From: Nematostella vectensis | Taxonomy: Eukaryota > Cnidaria > Anthozoa > Actiniaria > Edwardsiidae | DNA: 64,000 nucleotides | Reading direction: 5' to 3' | NCBI RefSeq assembly: GCF_932526225.1 | Contig: NC_064036.1 | Location: 10,967,181-11,031,180, forward strand | Shown here: piece after piece, positions 23,701 through 32,600 of the stretch | Layout: every line of letters starts with the position of its first letter | Numbering within the stretch: the stretch's first letter is position 1 | The notes under the pieces: generated by a model | Databases searched by the model: none | The model's input: the letters and a program-made list of their open reading frames with translations, nothing else | Told to the model about the DNA's origin: nothing | Made by a program: the position numbers and the translations under genes

Positions 23701-24869
23701 TCACACTGTCTGATATGAAATAAAACACTGCTTTGCTGCAATATGAAGTTTCAAATTGTTGGGAGTACATGCCCCCCAGTGACACACCCTATAATGTTTT
23801 GCAGGCCCACATGCAAGGTTATTGTTTGTGGGTCACTAATGTCTTCGGAGTGTCATGTCTCATCCTTTCAGCCATGTGTACAGTATGCCATAATCATCAT
23901 GTTCTGTGTGTTTTAGGATAAGCTAAGCTCGCATTCAACACCTTACACCATGTCTCATCCTTGTACCTTTCATCCATGTATACAACCCATCTAAGCCATA
24001 ATAAGCAGTGCATGAAATATTCCATGCTATAGCAGTATATGGTGCATTGGATAAGCTAAACCATTTCTCTTACTCACACACCTTCAACCCTTTAGTGCAG
24101 GTCATTCCATTGCATACTATATGCAATGCATTTTAGTATAAGCTATAAGAGAGTTATTATGCACCTTCCACAGTCATGTCTTCTTCTCATGTACCTATCA
24201 CCCATGTTATTCCATTTCATGTCATATGCCATGTGCATTTGGGACCAGCTATAAGCAGGTGATTTATGTACCTTCCACACTATCATATACCACCCCTGCA
24301 TACCTCCAAGCCTTGTGTACAGGTATTCCATGGAATATGCCATCCATTTTAGGACAGGCCATCAGTGGATTATTCATGCACCTTGTATATGTACCATGTC
24401 TTATTCTTGCATACCTTTCAGCCATGTGTACAGGCCATCGGGAAGACCTTCCATTCTGAGCACTTTACATGCTCCAGCTGCTCCAAACAGATTGGCAGTG
24501 AAGGATTTAACGTGGATCGTGGAATGCCTTACTGTGAGATGTGCTATAAGAAGCTGTTCTGTGTCAAATGTGCTGGATGCAATCGTGCTATTGGGGGTGG
24601 TGACCGCTGGGTAGAGGCTATTGATGTCTCGTGGCATGCAACATGCTTCAAGTGTTCTGTAAGTAACATTTTGCTCACCAGTTTGGTTAAATCTTATATG
24701 GACATCTGAAATAACTTGAATGATAGTCAAAGGTTAACGTTTGTGATTTTTATGGTCATTTTGGTTATCTTCTTTTTTCTCTCGCTAGACCTGCAACAAG
24801 CTTTTGGAGGGATCTCAGTTTTATGCTTATGGTGGCAAGCCATTCTGTGTACTCCATGGTGCACCCTGA
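11785..24869 (+). CDS. PDLIM: PDZ-LIM (Enigma/ALP/ZASP-type) protein, 575 aa, ten coding exons
   Basis: Coding exons: 11785-11886, 12002-12153, 14330-14644, 14968-15071, 15406-15519, 16907-17014, 18337-18682, 19027-19207, 24434-24658, 24789-24869. All phases join and give 575 residues. Residues 1-85 are a PDZ domain with the family's PWGFRLKGGKDF start and a MTHMEAQ helix. The linker carries HKYNAIPKPFG (a possible ZM-like motif), a Gln/Tyr-rich stretch (SYSQQQYSHQQYS) and two VQSKSF motifs. Three LIM domains follow with all zinc ligands visible: LIM1 starts at CDAC (406-409), LIM2 at CESC (465-468), LIM3 at CAGC (520-523), ending CVLH near 572. PDZ plus three LIMs is the Enigma (PDLIM5/7, LDB3) layout. 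Known members bind alpha-actinin through PDZ and signalling or cytoskeletal partners through LIM at Z-discs and stress fibres. The first-exon start is chosen because the PDZ fold begins immediately after it. The 18337 acceptor has a poor pyrimidine tract. Confidence 0.9.
15496..16706. repeat. Minisatellite of ~38-bp units derived from the exon end and 5' splice site
   Basis: The exon ending at 15519 finishes GGCAGAACCTGAGGATG and continues into the donor gtaagaaatgcttataacat. That same ~38-bp block (exon tail plus donor) is repeated about 30 times to ~16706, with variants such as AACCTGAAAATGGTAAGA and GCCTGATGATGGTAAGAAAT. An occasional CAGTA insert follows ATAACATA. Copies therefore keep a GGTAAGA donor-like core. 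Minus-strand frames across it are repeat by-products. Confidence 0.95.
20558..20565 (+). promoter_or_regulatory. TATA-like sequence upstream of the coiled-coil exon
   Basis: TATAAAAG lies 194 bp before an ATG at 20752 that is in frame with the coiled-coil exon. It could be part of an internal promoter, but TATA-like strings are common in AT-rich DNA, so the call is weak. Confidence 0.2.
20767..22041 (+). CDS. Alternative 3'-terminal exon: long coiled-coil tail of the PDZ-LIM gene (or nested gene)
   Basis: The exon starts after a strong acceptor (tttctcttccag, ending at 20766) in phase 0, which matches the phase-0 donor at 19207. Spliced this way, the gene gives an 898-residue protein: PDZ, linker, LIM1, the first zinc pair of LIM2, then 424 new residues. 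These comprise a Pro-rich lead (KPSVPKPSSDILRAI), a Ser/Gly-rich hinge (SFGGGGGGSRGGSRSGS), and about 230 residues of heptad-rich coiled coil (from MKDKVVQLKEELRRA to EVERNHTRHVSYQL). The coiled coil is tropomyosin-like in texture. A basic RRSSDR/RRRSSEK tail follows. An AATAAA at 22366 fits a separate poly(A) site. The frame also opens upstream at an ATG (20752) across the acceptor, so a stand-alone coiled-coil protein from an internal promoter is the main alternative. No 5' partner exon was seen between 19208 and 20766. Confidence 0.75.
   Translation, partial: PKSLHACAPPKPSVPKPSSDILRAIREGGKPRPRQPQINPSLALNKGGENTPSGRVHYPVHGIDYMRPIRRDSNASSLSSNSRSSFGGGGGGSRGGSRSGSVSEGEVVISPKTVQNFERLHYEMAYADPGGGSMKDKVVQLKEELRRAVQQEQDANDDKAEANKRYQYAKGQSSQLKRKIEAIEDRLQRLEYKTQETSVRLHERRRVAEESIMNKERAESDSMEGLRQKDNMLYEMSELKAARETALQRLAAASRKQVAKQAAIQNYEDHTNAMEARAKVLQDMLDMYKLRIQNLENKTSRKQSRTEDQQYQIQVLGDSIVEQNERFQRAEKLILPLKIYVNQLQDAIEVERNHTRHVSYQLSNYQQRVRRSSDREAPPPPRRRSSDRGMTTPTRRRSSEKGPASQKPQFVVQSAVARDHQQLL
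22366..22371 (+). terminator. Poly(A) signal for the coiled-coil exon
   Basis: AATAAA lies 325 bp after the stop at 22041, in a U-rich 3' flank. It is the first canonical hexamer downstream, and it suits an isoform that ends before LIM2/3. Confidence 0.55.
22431..22731. mobile_element. 301-bp inverted-repeat element with 4-bp target duplication
   Basis: The ends are inverted copies of TCAAGGGCACCCAACGAC. The element is flanked on both sides by TGTT (22427-22430 and 22732-22735). It contains no coding sequence, so it is a MITE-type element in the intron just beyond the coiled-coil poly(A) site. Confidence 0.65.
23780..24433. repeat. Degenerate ~100-130-bp repeats containing copies of the LIM2 exon acceptor
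   Basis: The intron upstream of the exon at 24434 holds about five diverged units with CCATGTCTCAT, GCATACCT, CCTTTCAGCCATGTGTACAG and TAGGATAAGCTA-type blocks. The genuine acceptor reads CTTTCAGCCATGTGTACAG just before 24434. Nearly the same string ends at 23882, and a variant (CCTTGTGTACAGGTATTCC) lies near 24314-24332. Confidence 0.7.
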
Positions 24870-26172
24870 GGGCTCATGATGATCAATTGATGATAACCAG
24901 ACTCCTGTTATCTCATATTATAGTAAAATTAGCTATACTAAAGCCTTAGGAGTAGCCTTTAGAATTGTTTTTAGACTTGTTTTTGTAATGTCAAATTCAC
25001 TTTAGATAATGTATATGAGGTTGATGGAACAGGATTATGAACAGATATTTTATGATTAGGGAGATACACTGGAACTGAACCAGACAGGAAAAAGGATTTC
25101 ATACTTGTAACTGCCAGCATCCAATGTTTTGTGAGTATAGAAAAATCGGCAATTTTACTGTACTTATGGTTAGAATAACAAAATGTTCTTTTTGTTGTCA
25201 TTTTGCATTCTTTTGGTTTGGGTGGTTGTGTAAATTGTTACAATTTTATGAAGTTAAGGGAGGCCAGGGCCAACCATAGGTAACCCTTGTCTCTTGCACT
25301 TAAAAATCTAGGCAAAAATAACAAATGTTAGGAATTATTCTCATTATTAGAAATGGCATTTGTTTAAATTCATTTGCCTTCTTGTCAATATTCAAAATGT
25401 TGAAAATATATAAGAACTACATCAGTCATTTTTTTCTCAGCAAACTGCTTTGACTAAGATGCATCCAAAAGCTGACTTAAATGCATGTGTCTAATAGATT
25501 AAATCCAAAAGTTGCTTAAAACGTCTTATCTTTTGCATAATTAGTCTTTTGTGATGGTATCTATAAGCTTGCTCAATTTCCAGGCACAGGAAAGTATAAA
25601 TTTTATATTATGATCAGGGAATGATGTAAAGAGAACTTTGTATTTTTATCATTCTGTACTTTTGATAGTGACTGGATGTCAGAAAATGTGAGACCTGATA
25701 AACAAAGTAAACATTTTATTATTAAATAGAAATAGTTTTCCACAGTTCAATCTAAGTAGTCTTCTTTTATTACTCACTTATAATTACTGCCTCAAAAAAG
25801 GGAGAATGCATACATAATCCATTTCTTTACACAATAAAAAATAATTCCCTGATCAAGATCATAAAAATAATTGGAAGGATTATAGAAAAACACAAGATGA
25901 ATTAGTTCATAATCAAATGAATCACCTGTGTTGTATAAAATATATTTTTCACTGCTAGTTACAGTATTATCTACATACATCCAGTACTGAACTGTACTAA
26001 CCAAAGGCTAAGCTTGTGTATATCGGATATATGCAGGCTACTTACAGTACCTTTTCCTAGCACTTTTATCTTGCATTGTAAAAGGCTAGATCAAATAAAG
26101 CACAAGTCTAACACAAATTATTCTATAACCCAACAATATGAAGGGTGTAGAGAACATTGAACTTCCTCAAGC

Positions 26173-26991
26173 CTACAAAATGACATGCTCCTGAACAACT
26201 GCTGTCCTTGCAAACTCGATGTCGATGCCTACTTTTTTGACAGCTGCCACCAGTGCTGTTTTCCATCTTTCAACACAACTTTCAAAATGTGGAAACAAGC
26301 ACTGTGGTGCTGAAAAGGAGATCATTTGCATTTTCTGATTGCCCTTTGTTATCATCTTTTTAGTATTCCTTAACTTCTCAAAGTGCAAACATGTCGACGT
26401 TGAAATAAACACTTGATATAGGTATAATGGCTCCATTGCTAAGCAGTTATAATCACCGACTTTGTCGTACCAATAAATGACAGGGTATCCAAGCAGAAAG
26501 CCAAATAAAGAAGATATATTCCAGTCAGGTAACGTATCAATGTGCAGGATCAAAGCCTTCTCTTGACAAGGTTTACCTTCGGAGCCACATTCGAGAAGTC
26601 TATGGCGCATCTGCTCTAAAAGTTGAAGAAATTGCTCTTTTTTACAGATAACTTTAGGTTTCTTCAAATGAACAGATATATCCACTACTACGAAGTCATT
26701 TTCTTGTAATCTAACCTCGAGAAAGGTTATAATTTTACACATGTCACAAATAATTATATCCTCGCCAAGAACGACAACACTCAAAGCGTTCTCCAAGATG
26801 TTTTGACTTTGGAGATCTTGCAAAAGCGAAAACATCTTAGACGATTCCACATACGCATAATCGAAAAGCAAAGAAGCTTTTGCCCCGATACTCACTAGCA
26901 TAAATTCTCTTAATATGTCTTGATAATAGCGTTTCATGCCGTCTCCCAGATGTGTTTTCAGCAGCGTTTGAAATAACTCTTCGTCCGCCAT
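26173..26991 (-). CDS. UPF0739 / C1orf74-like protein, 272 aa
   Basis: A single open frame of 272 codons runs from MADEELFQ at 26991; an upstream in-frame Met (27051) would add 20 residues. The protein is mixed alpha/beta and shows no signal peptide or membrane segment. The segments FGFLLGYPVIYWYD, NCLAMEPL and ISFSAPQCLFPHFESC, together with the length, match my recollection of the UPF0739 (C1orf74) family, whose function is unknown. VVDISVHLKKPKVI is a further conserved-looking strand. The gene appears intronless, as C1orf74 essentially is in vertebrate coding sequence. It converges on the PDZ-LIM gene, and likely poly(A) signals for both (AATAAA at 26094 on plus; 25715-25720 on minus) overlap in the gap. 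The family call rests on pattern memory, not on an alignment. Confidence 0.65.
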   Translation of the reverse strand: MADEELFQTLLKTHLGDGMKRYYQDILREFMLVSIGAKASLLFDYAYVESSKMFSLLQDLQSQNILENALSVVVLGEDIIICDMCKIITFLEVRLQENDFVVVDISVHLKKPKVICKKEQFLQLLEQMRHRLLECGSEGKPCQEKALILHIDTLPDWNISSLFGFLLGYPVIYWYDKVGDYNCLAMEPLYLYQVFISTSTCLHFEKLRNTKKMITKGNQKMQMISFSAPQCLFPHFESCVERWKTALVAAVKKVGIDIEFARTAVVQEHVIL

Positions 26992-27051
26992 GTTGGCCGT
27001 GGTGGCATGAGTCGGGCCACAGGGAGCCAAGGTGATGGCATGCTTCACCAC

Positions 27052-27435
27052 ATGCCCCGGCGCTTATTAAAATTGTTCGACTCTCAGACGGGGGCGCTTA
27101 TTCGAGGAAAGGCGCTTATTGAAAAGGGCAAATTTCGCACAATAGGCCGCAGAATGTTATATGTTGTCAATTAATATCAATTTTATACTATTATTATACT
27201 ACAACTTGAAGTAGCTTTTTTCAATAAGCTTTCATCCATTAATTTTTTGTCTCCTTCTTGTCCAAAGTCCATGTGCTTTTTTAGAACTACATGTATGATA
27301 GTCATTTTACTCAGTTTCAGAAAACCTGGGGAGGGGAGGGGGGCGCTTATTCGGGGAAGCGCTTATTAATAGTTTTGGTTCGAAGGGGCCGCTTATTAGG
27401 GGAAAGCGCTTTTTCGAGTAAATACGGTACTGGTT
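27052..27435. repeat. GCGCTTATT-rich dispersed repeat
   Basis: Multiple GGCGCTTATTCG/GAAGCGCTTATTAATAG strings occur at 27056-27125 and 27335-27435, ending GAGTAAATACGGTA. Related strings recur at 36870-37002, 50995-51065 and 59325-59395, so this is a dispersed family, probably with poly-C/G inner tracts. Confidence 0.6.
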
Positions 27436-27723
27436 ACAGGCTATGATAATTGACACACGTGCACAAAAAAAATAGTGACGTGATAAAAAGCATACGTCAG
27501 AAAATACCTGTTACTATGTTGTACAGAAAAGGACCCAAGACCCGTTATCCAAACACAACTTCGCCCACAAAACAGTTTTATCCGACATAAGACCGCTATA
27601 TGAAGAGACCGTTATTTCACTTCTTTCGAGAAAACGAGAAGGCATGCCTATTTTTCGTTACAATCCATCCCCTCAGACCAGCGAGGGGAATGAAAAGCCC
27701 CGAAATATGCTTCTCGTTTGCCC

Positions 27724-28143
27724 ATGAACAGCGCAGCAGCCAACAAGACCCAAGAGTCCAGCCCTCCGTCGAGCACTGAGGGCAGCACAAAGCGGATGAG
27801 AGTTATGACAATAAAGAGCTGTCCACATGGTGAAAAAATAGGCCTTAAAGTCCATACGATTGGTGGAGAATTAATATTCATTAATGAAAAATCAACGATC
27901 GACATACGTCGCTACTTGGTGAACACTGTCGATGGCGAAATAATGGAAATCAAGCGAGTGATGGTGAAAAATGAGAAGAAAAAGGCCTCACAAAGCATTG
28001 GTCGCACTGTGGCACAGCAAGCACCTGCGCCTGCGCGGGAAAAGGTAGACGGGTTCCGCCGATGCGCGGTGTGTGATGGGTCCGAGAGGACCATGGCAGA
28101 ACGAGAAAGGTGCCACGCTCGAGTCATGGGTAAGCGCTTGTAA
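27724..28143 (+). CDS. Unknown small protein (139 aa) or first exon
   Basis: The frame opens at ATG 27724 and ends at TAA 28141-28143. Residues about 25-85 (KRMRVMTIKSCPHGEKI, GLKVHTIGGELIFINEKS, TIDIRRYLVNTVDGEIME) look like a folded beta-rich unit. A basic Lys-rich stretch follows, then a Cys/His cluster (RCAVCDGSE...RCHARV) that could bind zinc or be half of a finger. A donor-like ATGG|gtaagc sits at 28129/28130, so the frame may be a first exon with later exons unseen. I do not recognise it. It starts about 730 bp from the C1orf74-like gene in divergent orientation. Confidence 0.45.
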   Translation: MNSAAANKTQESSPPSSTEGSTKRMRVMTIKSCPHGEKIGLKVHTIGGELIFINEKSTIDIRRYLVNTVDGEIMEIKRVMVKNEKKKASQSIGRTVAQQAPAPAREKVDGFRRCAVCDGSERTMAERERCHARVMGKRL

Positions 28144-29658
28144 ACCGCCTATCTTAGCAACCTAATAGCAATAATTTGAACATTGTTAGTCTCAACTAAC
28201 TCCCTCATTATTAAACGAATCTGTCATCTTTTGTACAGTATGGTTTTAATGCTGTACAGTTAGTCAAAACAGCAACTGAAGTCAGCCTTTCGTACCTACA
28301 CTACGATTGTGCTTGTTTTCGCCAGAGCAAGCGCATGCGCATACGTTATTCAGCACTTTTCCCAGGAGGCTGTTTCCTTCTTTACTCGAGACCAGATCCC
28401 CCGTGCAGCGAATTCCACTATTGAATAAACAAAGTTGTTTGAATAACGCTCTATAGAGCAAAATGTTACATAAGGCTGCTAACATGATAACCGTTTTCAC
28501 AGTTTTCAATCAAGTATAATCTTATTCAAATGCCTTCCTGCTTTAACATTAAATTATTATTATTATTATTACCATTATTATTAGTTATCCATGAGTAAGA
28601 TAAAAATTATCGTCTACTGCATGCACCTGTGGCAACTGCATCCCCTGTGATCTCATGGGATGGGATCCCTGTGTATGATTATACAAATAAAAGATCCCGG
28701 ATGTTCTTCGCGGTTCGGGGAGCTAACCAAGATGGCGTGTCTTTGTGTGTCTTTGTGTAATCCACGATAGTTTTCCTCCATCATGAGCGCTGCAACTAAT
28801 CCAACACCCTGTACGCGTTTTACTAGCGGCCACCTTTCATTAGTGCAAGCAACGAACAAATCTAGTATGTCGTAATAAAACTGTTTTGATAAAAAAGTCC
28901 TATGTAGGATAATAGCAAAAACATCATAAATGTAAGAAAAAACAACCACCGTCAAACCCCAATTGTTTGAGCTTATTTTTTTAAGTTATTTTCCAGTCAT
29001 TTTTACTAGGATAACTCGAAATCCCGGCTAACTTCAACTTTTTTTTGTTCATTTATTAGTTATCGGGCTCACTCTACTTATTCCCAGTCACAAAGTATAC
29101 TATGTATATACTATGTATATTATCAGTATTTTAAGTATATTATCAATGATGAACTACATCATTAAACTACGTCATTCACGCTCGAAACTTGCATAACAAA
29201 CAACAAGATAGATTGAAAGATACGCTATAAACCTGTCACCGCATGGACACTGTACGACATTGTAGCAATAGATTCACGCTAAGACACTGTCCTGTCACGG
29301 TTACGATGCAGAATGTTCACGGTATCGTTACATAAAGTCATGCTGCTGCCATAAATTGAGATGCGCCCGCACATCATCCATATTATGTCAGTGGTTAAAC
29401 CGACTTTAGCTAACACGAATACTGTATGTGAAGATTTAGGAAGTGCGTATAGAACTCTATACATTTGTGAGCATACATGGAATAAAAAATCTATATAAAA
29501 CGTCTACACTGGCTAATATTTCTCATGATCGAAGTTGATTAGCAATTAGAAATTCATATCTATCAAGACAATCTATCAAAGTCAGGTGATATTTGAAATA
29601 CTCCTTGTTGAGTGATGTCATGGCCCAACAAGTGGTAGTCCAGGTAGTCAAGACTGTT
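28144..29658. other. Intergenic, no gene seen
   Basis: The DNA is AT-rich with a (TTA)n microsatellite near 28551-28581 and short TATATA runs near 29095-29130. No exon was recognised on either strand. The right end is the 3' flank of SGPL1. Confidence 0.4.
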
Positions 29659-32600
29659 CTACTCTCTACCATTCTCTTGAGGCTTGTTACTACCAGTATT
29701 ATACATGCAGTCCAGGAAACCGCAGGCCAGCTCATTGACTATTGAGCGGTCTGGTATATTTGCAGCCATACCGTAAATAGCACCCTAGAAAGAGAGAAAA
29801 AAACAGTAAATTCTAGTGCACACAAGCGAAACGCGGAGACAGTTTCTATAAAGTTTCTACGAAAGTGAGAGTTTCTATGAAGTTTCTACAAAGGTGAAAG
29901 CTCTATATAATGTCTAAAAAGGGAAGAGTTTCTATGAAGCGCATTCAAAGGTGAGAGTTTCTATGAAGTGGCTTCAAAGGTGAGAGTTTCTATGAAGTGG
30001 CTTTAAAGGGGAGAGTTTCTATGAAGTGCCTTCAAAGGGGAGAGTTTCTATGAAGTTTCTACAAAGCTGAGAGTTTCTATAAAGTGGCTACAAAGGAAAG
30101 AGTTTCTATGCGATGAACATTTGAAGTGCGCACAATGTATTGAAAGTTACTACGTCTCACCAGGCCGGCTGTTTTGGCGTTAGGGTCAGCCAACAGCTTG
30201 GCAGCACACTCGCGCACGTCTTTCAAAAAGCGATCAGCCACACCAGGTTGGGTATTAAGGAGAGTCACACACAAGTGGATCCTGTCCAAAGTTGTACACA
30301 TCTTTAGGTATTTAGTCTAACATATAACAGTTGTCCAGCACAAAATGATATGTTAATCATACATGTACTACTCGAGACCTTTATTGTAACTGAAACTAAA
30401 AGCTGCAGACATCTGAGAATAAATCGCAGCTGTATGAAAGGGCAAAACAAAAATTTTGTGTAAAAAAACCTTTAGCATGGGTTATTTTCCCCAATATTTT
30501 ACAGAGTAGAAGTCTTGTCATTTCAAATGCTAACGTTGTCAAAAAGCAAGTACCAACAGCAGCCTAGGATGGGATATTGCATTATTCGTCTAAACAAACA
30601 TCTATTCAGACATGGTTACTGCACTTACGCTGGGGGGTACTGTAGGGAGTTGAGGCACCATCCGCGGCCTGTCAAGGCAGTTCCCAGTGCATAGATGTCA
30701 AACTTATCAGAACCAAATGCAACAACACTAACTATGGGTTCTCCGAAGACGTACAGTCCAGGAACGTCACGCAAACTGGGAAAACAATATACATAAGAGA
30801 ATAAGAAAAGATAGGACGGAAAGTGCAAGTGCATTATGTCTTTCATAGCGTTCACCAAAAACTGGTAGTCTATTTCAGTTGGTTGTGAACCATATTTATA
30901 CTCTGGTTAACAAACACGACTATTTGGGTATTTTGTTGATATGCTTTTTATAGGTGTGTAGCTCTGCCAATCCTCTTGTATGTGGATGGACAGCCCTAGT
31001 TATGGATAGCTTTTGAATTACCTCTTTTGCCATGCAGTCAAACACTTAATTATACAACTATGGTTTATCCTGTCTCATTGGAGGATTAGTAGGCCATTAT
31101 ATCGCTGTACGGCCATCTTAGAAACATCGCTTTGTGTTGGAAAGTTTACTCAAAACACTTTATAATAAAAATCTAATAATGCTTAGCTGCTTTTGGCTAT
31201 GAATTTAGTTTCATATTTTTTTTAGATTTCCGATACCCAATAGCAGTTAAAATTAAACTATCTATAACTGCTCCTTGAGTGGAGCATCAACCCCATTTTT
31301 TTGTGAACAGGTCGACACCTCTGTCCACTTCAAAGAATTTGCTCTACAATATTGCATTTGTACAAATAATCTCACCCCTTTTCAATGCGCTCCCTTGTTT
31401 GGAGAACCTTCTTAGTGCACTCCACATAACCTGCCAATTGTAAATCAAACACATCTTACAACAAGGACAACAAGGAATAACCAACCACATCCGATCAACT
31501 CATGTTTAAACATACATATACAATGTATATCTTGGTTTGTAGGAAAAAACACGCGAACTACCGTTTCATCTCTACAAGTCTGTTTCGTGGTTGCCCACTC
31601 ATCAGGAGACAAATCTTCTGATGAGTGGGCAACCACGAAACAGGCTTGTAGAGATGAAACCGTAGTTCACGTGTTTTTTTCCTACAAACCAAGATATATC
31701 CCGCTCTACACCTATGTATTGAGCACTGTTATATGAACGCCTGCACTCACGCATTTACATATACAATGTATATATACAGATACCTAACATAACATGTATT
31801 TACAAATCACACCCACCTGACTCTCCAAAGTGCATCATGGCAGCCCAGGTGGAAGCAATTATCCCTCCAGACCTGGAACCAGGGATAGTAGGGCATGCAT
31901 AGATACCGCCAGGCCAGTCAGGGGCAACAAAGAACTAGAAATAAAAACAGCTGATAAAAGATCGAGTTTTATAAAACTAGGATCCTTTACCTGTGACACT
32001 GTGGTGCAAAGCAGTAATGACTAGTTTCAGGCATCGAATATGAGCTAACCTGGTGGTGACGTAGGTCCTTGTTGCGATACATAACGACAGATGACCCCTT
32101 AGGAGAATAACCATACTGAAAGAAAAATACATCAATCTAAACAACTGTATATTCTTACTAATACGTATGTACATGGTATGCAAATAACGATCAACAATCA
32201 CAAATTGTGTAACCAATGTACTTATTGGAGATATGTAACAAATAATGTACATATTAAAAAATAACAGTCCTACAGTCTTACTATACTTACTATACTATAT
32301 TTTTATAATCTAGTATAGTATTGTTTAGGAGGGCCATGGGTTAGGAAACTGTCAAAAGTTATCATGTTACCCTAGTTAAATAAAGTTTATTGTTTTGTAT
32401 TTTATTGTATACTACTTTTAAAACTGCACCTTGTGAGTATCTGCTGATATACTTGTCACACCCTCAACACGGAAGTCAAACAGAGGGACGTCGTATCTGT
32501 GAGAGAAAAACAAAAATATAAACAAGACTTTTATTAGCACAAAGGTCTCACTGACATAAACTGAAGCATATCGCTCTGGGTGTGTATCCTCTTTTTCTTT

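Noticed and set aside
30282..30301. SGPL1 exon start at 30301 (ATG TGT ACA)
   Set aside because: It leaves the wrong phase after the exon ending at 30629. The acceptor at 30282-30283 joins in frame and restores the family's PPxIHxC sequence.
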